64,000 bases of DNA from Scolanthus callimorphus (Eukaryota; Cnidaria; Anthozoa; Actiniaria; Edwardsiidae): assembly GCA_033964015.1 (NCBI GenBank), contig CM066916.1, positions 28,537,404 to 28,601,403 on the forward strand, read 5' to 3'. The notes beneath the pieces were generated by a model that did no database searches, was not told where the DNA came from, and saw only the letters and a list, made by a program, of their open reading frames with translations. Below, piece by piece: positions 45,518 to 57,700 of the stretch. Both the position numbers and the translations under genes were made by a program. Numbering within the stretch: position 1 is the stretch's first letter; every line of letters starts with the position of its first letter.

Positions 45518-46062
45518 ATTTGTACTTTGCCCCCGAAGATCTCCACATTATTTTGACACGAAATGGCATTGAAATGGACAATGGCGAAGTTTGATAACGC
45601 GAGCGGCAGTAATTTATTGAAGGAAAAAGACAATCAGTGAGATGTTATCAAAGATTTATTTATCTACAAGCAAAGAGATTATTCCGAGTTCGGATTCCAA
45701 GCGAACTAAAGATTTATTGTTTCGTATTGGTTTGCCACGTAAAGCTTAGGAGGGATTTCGAAAAAATACACAGAGCGCTTAATTGAATCTGAGGTAATTT
45801 TTCTTCTCAAAGTATACGAGGCAAGCACGCAAATATTGCTCGAATTTTAGTGCAATATAGTTATTGATTGCTTCTATCATTTCTTTCAGCTGTAGTTTAG
45901 CATTCGTCTGTTAGTAAAGTAGAAATGTAATTTGATACACTGTCTGATTTTCACATGAAACAGTTCTTTGTATTGAAAAGAAAAACGACAAAAATTGTAA
46001 ATGTATCGCAGATAAATATTTACAAAAAAATATTATTACTAAAATGAACAAAAATAGGCATA

Positions 46063-46068
46063 AATAAA
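46063..46068 (+). terminator. Polyadenylation signal AATAAA
   Basis: AATAAA about 545 nt after the TMEM263-like stop, before an AT-rich run. Confidence 0.45.
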
Positions 46069-48401
46069 GATTTTATATGTGAATGTTGGTTCTTACATTT
46101 TCATGTAGGTCATTTTTGCATAGAACAGTGATTGGTGTTTGAGAGTTGCACTTTAGTGGCTTTCCGAACAGTAAAAATAATTTTAAACCCCAATTATCAA
46201 TATTTTAGGCTAAGAAATGATTATCACTGGGGAACTTGGCTTGAAAAAAAAAATTGTGCTTGTCTTTAGACATATTATTTTTCAACAAGTGGGCGAAGTA
46301 GAGAGAATAATTATCCAGCTTGTTTTATCAGGCACATCTCAAAGTACCCTAATCTAAACATTTAGACATATTCACATAAGTTGGATAGATAATTTGTTTT
46401 TGAATAATTTTATCATTATTTTGTATTTGGTACTTATCCCAGTGTCACACCAGCACTTTAAAACTAGTTTAAAGTAGTATTTAATAATAATAATATTTAA
46501 TGGATACTCCTATTTTACAATAAATATACAGGAGTATATAACTAGACAAACTATTAGTTAAAATTGCACTTTAAAAAATACAATCTTACTTGCCATGCAA
46601 TCTTACTAATGAGCCCCACCACTTTCAAAACTGTTCCACCATCAGTTATTCCATATTTTAAAAGATAACAGTTTCTGGCATGATTGATGAAGGGGTTGTA
46701 TCAGCGAATAGAATAAATCACAGAGCACAGCAAACAAATAGCTGGCTAAATATCCCTATTTATTTAGAAAGTAGAAAAAATAAATAATAAAATAAAATGA
46801 AATGGAAAACATAAATAATACAGCTAGGGAATAAAATAACCTCCAGAAACAATTTAGATATTTGTAGTAAGTTTATTTTTTCTGTATACTATTAATTGAC
46901 ACAACAGATTTTAGGAAGAACATTCTATTTAAATGTCCCGTCAAGTGTATTAAGCATTATGCCTGGGTCAGCTGAGAAAATTGAGAAAATTACAAAAATT
47001 CCAATATCTTTGCTAATCATAATGATGGGGCATACAATTTTCAGGATAGCTAACATTCATCGAGTGAAATGTTAGTCTATTGCTGAGGCCTATACATTTT
47101 TCCATTTGTTAGATGTTTTCTCCATCACCAGAAAAAGCAATTTTACTGTTTAGTTATGTGACATACCTTGTGGCATCACACCATACTTAAATTTAGTCAC
47201 CAAAATGTTAAGTTTGTCGAGTTTTATCACTGTACAAAATAAAATAGCCTGCCTAAATAGATTAAAGCAATTTAAGGCACATTTTTGCATTTTGGGGGAC
47301 TAGCCCCAAGCCCATTTAGAATCTAGGCCTTAATGTACTTGTCGAAAAATATTGAAATCTCCCCTCCATCACTGTTCAATAATAAAAATGATCATAAAAT
47401 CAGGAATGCAAATGGTCTGACCATTTAAAATAGTTAATTTAAAACCCAAAATGCCCTGCTGTCTGCATGTCCCAACTGGAATATCAGAAAAATTAACATT
47501 TTCATTGTTATTACAACTGGAATAGGCTCTTGCAGCTTAACAGTCATGTGCTTGTTATTTTCCAACACAGCCTATGAATAGATGTTTAGATTCCCAAGGG
47601 TAAAACAAACTTTTTAGATGACTTGTTTACAAAATAATTGTGATTGAGATCTGCACATTTGAATTTAGCCTGCGTAGCAGCTTTAAAAGGGAAGGGGAGG
47701 GAGTTGGGGCGAGCGGAAACCAGAAATAGCGTGGGCTGCACATTTCCCTTTTAGAGCCAACTACACAGGCTAATTCAAATTGAATTGAATGTGACAGACA
47801 GACCCAAAAGGGCCCAATCTTAGTTTTTCTTGGTCAGTGATATGAAAAATTGCAAACACAAAGTCTCTGTAATAAGCATTTTGATATTACCCTAGTTCCA
47901 GAGCATCAAATGTCACTTTGTTTACTGACCAGCCAAGCTCAACAAAGCTACATTCAAGGAAACTGTGTCCTCAGCCTGGAAAATATTGACCTCAAACGGA
48001 GAAATCAAGGTTCTGGATCAAGGGAAGGTTGGTATGTGTATTAAGGAATTGGAAAACTATTCTGTATACTCAACAGTATAAGTTCCCTATGACCATTTTT
48101 AGTCATAAAGTCATAAAGAAGGTTTATGTAAAACACAAGACCATTTGAAAGAGGTTAGAGTTCCACACAAATAAAACACTGTGTAAGCTCCAAGGGCTTG
48201 TTACATGAGAGCTACAGTATTATTCACAGCAGGACAGGCACATAAACCCTGTGTAAGCAGGGCCTAAGAGCTCACAATGGAGAATTCCAGCTATAAGCTC
48301 AGATGCTGGCTTGACAAGGCAATGCATGCATGCTAGGCACTTGATTCGTGATAACACAACTACCAACATGCATACACTATAGCTAGAATTGTCAATTCCT
48401 T
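46069..48401. other. AT-rich convergent intergenic region
   Basis: No gene seen. An inverted repeat (agcctgcgtagc to ctacacaggct) spans 47668-47771. A diverged copy of the 10741-10838 palindrome lies near 47890-47970. Confidence 0.5.
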
Positions 48402-48604
48402 AAGCCCCATTTACACGACAGGGATTTTTTGGCATGGCTCGGATAAAAATTAGTAGTATGGGTAAAATGGCTCAGGTATATTCGAGCTGTGTAAATGGTT
48501 TTGCCGTACTGAATTTTCATCCGTGCCGGGACTTTTTGGCGAGGTAGTCCAAGAACATTTTTATCCGAGCCGTGCCAAATGTTTCTGCCGTGCAAGTGGG
48601 GCTT
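48402..48604. repeat. Fold-back element, about 203 bp
   Basis: aagccccatttacacgacag and ggcatggctcggataaaaat are mirrored by atttttatccgagccgtgcc and a gtgcaagtggggctt end. Confidence 0.85.
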
Positions 48605-48744
48605 TAGAAAACGGAGGTACCAGTATACTACCTGGAGCTATTCTAGCATGTCTAGGGCCATGTGTATTTAGCTGGAACAACAACAAAGGTGTGGTGAAAT
48701 CCTGCATCCCATCATGCATGATTTGTCCAGAGTTATGTGCGTAA

Positions 48745-51700
48745 TTATGTGACAACCGAAGGAGCCCTGAAGGAAGCTATCCCAGCATGCACAGGGGTCT
48801 TGTGTAATAGTTTTAACGTCATAGTGTCCACTCCTTTCTCTGCCAATCCATCTGCACCTATCTCCACATTATAATTGTTGGCCTGGAAAAGATAGATCAG
48901 ATCTGAATGCATCCACAAGGATTCAGGGCATCATAGAAAGGGCCATTCCATTTTTTAGCCGCACCCCCCCTACAGAAGAAGTTTTCCTAGGGGTATAGCA
49001 AAATGGCCATTTCCGAGGGGTCAAACCGAAAGAAAGGCTCTTCCGTGGGTTTTTCCGAGGGGGTACAATAAGAAAAAAGCCTCTTCCATGGGTATTTCCG
49101 AGGGGGTGGAATAAAAAATAGCCTCTTCCGTGGTCTTTTTCCGAGGGGGAGCAATCCAAAACAGGCCCTTTTTCCGAGGGGGTTACTAAAGAAAATGAGC
49201 TCTTCCGTAGGGGGGGTTCGGCTTAAAAATGGAATGGCCCAAAACAGGAATAAGGAGAGAGGAATGGGAATGGAAGAGAAGTAAAAACAGGAATAAGGAG
49301 AGAGGAATGGGGAATGGAAGAGAAGTAAGAAAGAGGCTAAAAATCTATCACCGGTTACATTACATGTACAATGTACAATTTCAGGGCGCACAATTTTACT
49401 CAATACTGTTAGTGGTGTACACCTAAAAAATGTTTGTGCATATCCTTTTTTATGTAGGCATAAAGTTGTGCCCAGGCATAATTAAACTACAGAATTATAG
49501 GTTTGCTGTTTTCAAAATGGCACCAGTCCTAGACTTTTAGGGTTTCCATCATAAATTTGATGCTAGGTGTAGAATGACGTCCATGAGTCATTGTTTTTGA
49601 AATTTTGAATGGTTGCAAAAATAATTTTTCAGCAATTGTGTCCCCTCAGGCTGTCACAGTTTTTGAAAATGTCACTAGCCTGGGAGCTGGCTCTACAGCG
49701 GGTTTTTCTAGATTTGATTTCTTTTTTGGTGCACGGAACCCTAGATTGGATCCAAAACACGAGGGTTACCCTGGAAAATAGGACCAGATTCTGGAACTAA
49801 AGCCTCCAAGGAAACTCAAGGGCTCAGGCTTAGGGAAAGAGAAGGAATCATATAATACAACTTCACTTTTCCAGGTTTTCTACTCTTCCACTTACCAGTT
49901 GTAATGTGGCCAAAAAGTATCGACAGATTTCCCATGGTTTCTGGAGTGAAAATGAATAAGCAAATAAATAAACAAGAAGGAAAAGAGAAAGCAGAAGCAA
50001 AATGTTACAAAAATTACCTTAGAATTCATAATTTCTGAAAATGGCACCTTTTTCTCTCCTGGAACACACAAAGGAATAAATTGTCATGATTTTCGCCACG
50101 ACATTTGATCCTGGTAGTAAAGTATTACGTATCAGCTAGAGTGTTGCATTGGACTCAACTGGTTAGAGCTCAGGATAATCACAAGCTTTTTTAAAAGTTT
50201 TCCTCCTCTAATACCCTTTTTTTGCAGAAATTGAAACCTAGGCATAAAAGAACGACTGTGTCTTCAGTTTTTGCAGTGTTATAGATAATTATTTTACACC
50301 TAGATTTTTAGTGAATTATGCCTATACTATTGGCATAAGGTATAAAATTGCAACTTTAATTATTTCTTAATTTCAAGTCCTGATATATTTTTAATAAAAA
50401 CTATGAACAGACCAAGTAATAAAGGCCATATGGGATGTCTCATAACTCTAACCTTTGATAGTGCCAAGTACAGTTTCTCCATACTTGTGAATATCAAATG
50501 GACCATGCGCCTCCTGTCGAATAGAGAAAGTTCATGATTTCTATCAGTGATACAGTAGGAAGGCAGGAATACTTAGTACAGCTCAGCAGATACACATGGA
50601 AAATATTGGGTGAGGTTGAGCATGAAGGAAAAGATTGGGACCTGTCTGGAATGACAGTGAAATCCCAGGAATTCCAGGAATCCCAGCACCTTCCATTGAA
50701 TTCTCCTACCCACCCTGTCATAGGGTACCCATCCTCTAGCCTGCTTGCAGGTGGTACTGGGTATTTTTATCGCGGAAACCTGGTCCGTTCGATGATCGGG
50801 CGCCATCTTGGAATTTTGGGACATGCTCACCCAAGGGCCGCATGTCTCAAAATCCCAAGATGACGCCGATCATCGAACGGACCGGGTTTTCCACGATAAA
50901 AACACCCAGTACCGCCTGCAAGCAGGCTACCTACCCTCAAAACAAGGCTCTTTCAATAGGGGGAGGGGGTGCAGATGTTTTCCTTTTTTTGCAACCTGAC
51001 AAATTCTCTTATATAACCTTACATGTCCTTACCTCTTCTTGTAAAGCAGGCACAATATTGTTTTCCCAGCACTGACTCGGCGGCTGAGGTCTGTCTCCTG
51101 TGCGTACTGCTGTGCCTCCAACAGATACCCTTCCACATACCTCCTGACCAGATCCTCGTAACTTGACACAACAAGCCCCTCAGATGGCTCCTCTAGAGCT
51201 ACAACAAATTAAAATTGAAAGGGTGGGGTTTCAGTAACTTTTCAGGTCGACACAGACTAGTGAATAAGCCCAAGTTGCAAGGATTTAGTCCCAAAGTAGT
51301 ATGGACTATTGAGGGGATGAGTCCTGAAGCAAGTTGTACTTGTATGCACTGTGTAGTGCTGACAAAACAAGGGATAAGTCATGCTGCAACTATAGTCCTG
51401 GCAATGGAGCCAGGTTCAATTTGTGGGACTAGTTTCAGGGACTAAGGTCTCATCCCCTGACTGGAATTTGAAAACAGTATTACACCTGGGGCATAGCTAA
51501 GGGGTCCTAGGGGTCCAGCCTGCCACCATTTACAAACAAAGCCAATGAAATAAAAAACTGAGCACACCCAAAACCACAAACCAGCTCTTCGACAAAATTG
51601 AAAATGTGGAATGATAATCTCCATTAATCTTAATTTTATTGCAGAAGGTTAGTCAACATACCCATGGGATGGACTGGCCCAGCGTCAGCCTCATTAACAT

Positions 51701-54700
51701 CATCTGTTGGACCTCCAAATCCATCATCATCATCATAACCATAATCATCCCCACCCTCTGGGCCCCTGTGTGATCGCAAGGTAGAGACACAATCAGTACT
51801 TCTGATACTCACTAGACACTTTATTTTGTGTTATTTTATGTTTCTCTACTGGGCAATAATGTTGGTGCCACAAAGCGAAAAGGGATCTTATACACATTAT
51901 TTGTCAATTGTCTGTTTTGGGCAGCTCTTCATGTATCTATTTATATTGAGCATATTTATTGGTCATCCAATTTCTGCATAGAAAGGTAGAGATGTGGCAG
52001 TCGAAATTTATAATTTTATTAAGGTGTGTATGTGGGAATTCTGAACTCCTTTCCCATTTTTCTGAAAAGTATGGAATTCTGTATGAGGGCCCTTTTCACT
52101 GGTGGGGGTTCATTATTTTTCTATAATTTATAATATTTAATTGTCATTTGTGGCTAATAAAGAGAAGTACATGTAATATGACAAAAGTTCTCGTACCATA
52201 TGGTGCTTCTCCTGCTGAGGGGGTTCATTATCCTCTCGGAATTCAGGATCGACTTCAGTAAGGTCATCATACTGTTCCTGGGTAAGGTACTGGGTCTACA
52301 CATTCAAGCAGGTCCATATTAATCATTCATGTGTTAGTTAAAGAGCCTGTGTCAGCCACTCCTTTGTTATTGTTTTCGTTTCGATATTAGAAGATGAATT
52401 ACGTGAAGTTCAAATCTCTAAATAAACATTTGGTTTGATTTACAAATTATGTATCATATGGGTTGAACCAAGGAGGTTTTTCAAATGAGACCATATAAAA
52501 CTGACGTCATGTCTTGCTTCCTTTCTACTCTTGTTCAAGGTGGACAAAATTTGCAATCAATATTCTGGCTCTCAAAGGCATATTATACACTGGAAAACAG
52601 CCCTCATGATTGTAAGCTATGTGGCAGCAATTTAATTGGCAAACGCAGCCTGTTAGTCTTCCAAATTCTTTTTGTCTAACAGATAACGTAAACTCTTGAG
52701 CACTCTCACAACGAGGAGAATATCCTTTCATTTCTTTTTCTAAGATGTATTAAACCATTCTAGACTCCAGAGCTCCCCGGCTCGTCTCCGCATGGGGGAG
52801 GCTCTGGTGACTACAGAGCTGTTGAGAAGAACAAATTTCTGTGCATTCAAATTCAGCCAATCAGAGACGGCCCTGATGGTCCACAGAGCCTCCCTGCGAG
52901 CAGACAAGCCGGGGAGATCTGGGTATGAGAATGGTATTGTAGAACCTACCAAAATCTTTTTCTGCTTCTTGTCCAAAGCTTGTCTTCTTCTGTGCTCAAT
53001 CCAGAACAAATATTCAAATTCTGACAAAACAAGAAAACACATTAGGAAGGCATTAAAGGAGTGCAATTATTCCTACTCTTTAGTGTGGTGAGGATTTGTG
53101 AAATTCTGTTTAACTCACTGAGAACAGTTTTTGCAGCATACTGTGCACTACAAAATTACGCATTCTGATCAAAGAACTGGATGGAATACTATAATTCAGA
53201 TACCGGGCAGTGGATGACCTGCTCCTGGAGAAACATATAGTTCTCATTATTTTAATGTTCTATGCAGCATTTGTATGCAATTTACCTTTGAAGGTGGGTG
53301 CCTTGAGGGGATTTTTTGGAAACTTTGAAGCATGGGAATGAACTTGAAAGAAAACAATAATAATTATAATAATTATAATAATTATAAATAATTATAATAA
53401 TTATAATAATTATAATAATTATAATAATTATAATAATTATAATAATTATAATAATTATAATAATTATAATATTATAATAATTAAATAATTATAATAATTA
53501 TAATAATTATAATAATTATAATAATTATAATAATTATAATAATTATAATAATTATGTCACAAATGTTGACATTTCACATGATAATGCTACCACCCGTTTG
53601 ACCTAGTTTTACCAGTGATTTTACAATTTCTCTTTCTATATTCTCTCATTTACCTGAATTTTAAATTTTCTTTAAAAAATCACTACTCATATTACTAATA
53701 TTTTACATTTTTGCATTTTTAAATTTCTATATAAAATATATATACTGTATGAAAGAAAATTCTATGGATCCACTCTTTGTAAATATTCATAATTAAAACA
53801 AACAATAATAATAACGACAAACAAACATTACAAGCAAAACAAAATGGTAAAAATTTTACAATATTTTTTTTTCAGGGCAATTTTTGGAATTTTGGCAATT
53901 TGGTAACTGGAAGCAGGAGTATCAGTTCTGTCCTCTCAGTTCTTTATTCATGTACTCACATGCTGTTGCACAGAACTCATGAATAGGGGTTAAGATATGC
54001 TGGGGAGGCTTCTCCTCTGTCCGTTTTCTCTTCTTTCTGGTCTCTTTGATTGTTGCAAGAATTGATGGAGGAATCCTGAATGGTCTCCCTGTTGTGAAAA
54101 CACAATATTATGCAAAACCTCTTAGAAAGGAACAACCAAATAGAAGCAGCTGTTTATTTTTTATAATCCTCAAGCTCAGTATAATATAGGTCCTACTGGT
54201 ACCAGTAACTGAACATTGAACTCCATTAGGGAGGTAAGGGACAGCAAAGGTTCATGTTCTGAGACCAAAGTCCCATGAATGATGGACATTACAGCTGAGC
54301 ATACAAACACAAAAATTCATTGGCTGATTGCATTTTGATCCGCACCGGGGGGGTTCAGGACCTATGGAAAATTTTCCAGGGACTCTGGAAATTCCACGGG
54401 AGGGAGTGTGTCTGGAGACTGGAAATTCCAGGGGGGAGGGGTAAAAAAGGTGACTTTCCAGGGACATTTTATCCAAAAATAGATTTTTCAGGGTTTTTTT
54501 GCCAGAAAAAATGAAATTCCAGGGGAGGGGGTCCTTTATGAGGTTGGAAATTCCAGGGGAGGGGTCTGTCTCACGAGTGGAAATTCCAGGGGAGGGGGTC
54601 TTTTTAAAAGAGGTCCTCAACCCCCCGGTGTGGTTTAAAAATGCAATTACAGCTGTTTTCTTGAGTATTCTGCTAACTCTTGTGATCGATTTCCAACCGT

Positions 54701-57700
54701 CAACACCCCTTTCTGGCTTCCGTCAATCAAACTTTGAATTTCTTTGGAATACATAGAATTCAGTTATTCGTCATCCTAGTGTGAAATGTCCAGCACACAG
54801 CATCTTTTACTATCTTTTTCTAAACAAATAGAAGCCTAACTTATGGTTGGCTAAGACTCAAATTAGACCCGAGAACTTGATTGACAGAAGCCAAAACATC
54901 ATTGGAAGTCAAACACGAGAGTTCGCAGAATACTCAAAACAGCTGTAAAGTGATGATGTTGATCGGACTGATGTCTGATGACTGATAAAAATTTCCAAGT
55001 TTGTACAATAGCCCCTATTTTGGAGAGGGACACAGCTGACACATTTTCTGCCTTCAATATCAAACATACCTTTTCTAAATGGCTTCTCGCTAACAGCATT
55101 GGATACATGAGGGTCCAGAAGTTCCCATGGATCTTTTGCCTGGAATATTAGGAATGGAACATGTTGATTTAAAATAATATTATTTATCAAGTAATTACTG
55201 CTTTGAATGGAAGGTACATGTAGCATACCAATACTTTAGGGACTACTGCAGCTGCCTGTTGTCTGTCTCTTTGTCGAAGCTGCATTCTTCAGATTCTTCA
55301 TCCTAGCAAAAAGATGTTTAAATGCCACGGCAAAAAAAAATATCAAATTAAGTTTGCAGACCCACAAACATTCAGAACTCAGGGTTTTCAAGGAACTGTC
55401 TCGTTTTTTACAGAATTTTTCCAGATATTTTCTGCCACTCAAATTCTATATTTTCTAAGCAACCGCTTAATTTGCATAACTATGTATTACAGTTTTTTTG
55501 TCTTGGACCAATTTCCTTCCCTACATTCCAGGGCCCAGTTCCTGAACAGTTGGATAAAGTTATCCACGGATAAAAGTTATCTGTTGTATAGGATTTCGTC
55601 TGGATTTATCCGTTGGATAAATGTTTATCTACTGAAAACTCTTAACTGTCCTTCTAGGAACTGGCCCCAGGAGGTTCCAGGAGTTTTAAGAGCTTTCAAG
55701 GACAACAATTAAAATCCATGACTTTCTCAGGTTTCCAGGAGCTGCTGTGAGTCATGTGTTTAGTCTTCATACTGGCAGTTGTCTTTATGCTCTTTATCTT
55801 CAAGATCTTCATTTTGGTCCACCAGACCATCCCCACCATTATCATAATCATCATAATTATCATCATTTGCCATGCTAATATCTGGGGTTGGCAGATCATT
55901 AGCAGCTGGATTCAAACAAGAAGTAAAAGTTGAAATCATTTTTTCTTGCCATGTATAGGACAAAAGCTCACCCACTCTCAATTTCCATCCTTAACCAAGC
56001 TATTAATGTTAAATTCCCTAAGCATCTGTCAGGAAAACGGTTGTGTTTGGCTGATATTTCCCTGACACTTTTTGAACATGCATATGCAACACAGGAAACT
56101 AATGTGACAAATATTTGCTGAGTACAAATTTGAAGATTCGCACTTCCTTTCTCCATTTCTTTTCAGGGAGGAATTCAGGAAAGTAAATTAAATTGAAAAA
56201 AAATTCTGTCACAAGGTGATAGGTCACTTTATGGTAAAGTATTGAAAATACCATACTAGGCAAAATTTGATCTAATTTTATACTGTTTATAAAATTATCT
56301 GCAGATAGTTCTTCTTAAGTATAATAATGATGTTGGATTTGACTTACAAACTTACAAAAGTAATTTACAATGCTGTACCTGGTTCTTCTTGAGGAAGCTC
56401 TAGCCGTGGTTCATTGATTTTGTTAACTGAATAAATAACCAAAATAACAAATAAATAAACAAACAAACAAATGAATGAACAAATGTTGGACGGACGGACG
56501 GATGGACTATGGTAAAAGATAGCAAACTGAATAAGAGATGAACGAGCTTAGAGATAATAATCACATTAACGTAACAATATTAGGCCCTGTAGTTACCAGC
56601 AGTATCACTTGGCTGGGGTGTGGAGGTCGGAAGTCTATTAAAAGAGCTATCCAGTAGCGACAGATGAGCCAGGTCAAGCAGTAATGCCCAGAGGAATGTA
56701 CTGTACAAGTGTTCATCTGATACAAATAACATATAGCAAGAAGCATGAATAAACATTTAAGTGACAATCAGAGGGAAATTAGCCGAAATTTGCAAAATAC
56801 TGTACGTGCAAATTCTAAAGTGATTGCCAACACTAAACTTTTGTGGCATCTGACAGTAGTCATCAGGAAAAACAATTCCCTGCTAGCAGAGGCCTCTTTT
56901 CTCTGCATTTCGCTGGCTGAGGTTCGCGAGGAAAAGAGACCTCTGCACTGGGTCGAAACTCGCTTGTTTTGCCGCCGCACACAACCTTCGACAGTTTGCT
57001 GACAGGTTCTTGAGCCCACTATATGCGCACACATTTCTGCAGACGTTTCCGCTGATATTATTTGAGCCCCACAGCGGAAAACGTCTGTAGATATGCATGC
57101 GCATATAGTGGGCTCAAGAAACGGTCAGCAAACCGTCCATGTTTGTGGATGGCGGGAAAACAAAGCGAGTTTCGACCCAGCGCAGAGGTCTCTTTTCCTC
57201 ACGAACCTCAGCCAGCGAAATGCAGAGAAAAGAGGCCTCTGCTAGCAGGGAAGAAAAACAAGAACTGGTTAATTTTAACTTTTTTAAATAATATGTTGTT
57301 AGCTTAAGAACTTTTAGCTTCGACTAACTAATTTTTAGGGGCTCATACAGGCCCAATAACTTTAGTGTTAATTCTAAAAACCGTAGCCTACAATAAAATC
57401 ATAAGAAGCTTTTCACTACCAGCTACCAGTATGTACATTTTGTGCATGTTACCGAGTGGATGGAATTGGATACTGAAGACAGGATCATAAAAATTTAACT
57501 GAGTTTGTTATCTTTACCTTAAAATCATTTCTGCTGCCCAGAACCTCTCCAGTTTTACTTGAAAAAAATCAACCAAATATTCATCAGTATAATGTAGATC
57601 TTATAGTTCTACCCCACTGAAGACCCAGTTTCAGCTGCATGTATCCATCCTGCAGAATTCCAGTGAATTTATTCAGTGCTAGGTCCTCGTTGAGCTGGGG

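Noticed and set aside
55696..55981. Asp/Asn-rich 73-residue ORF as a separate small gene
   Set aside because: It is the NCAPH2 exon at 55773-55905 read past its border, and it joins in phase to neighbouring exons.
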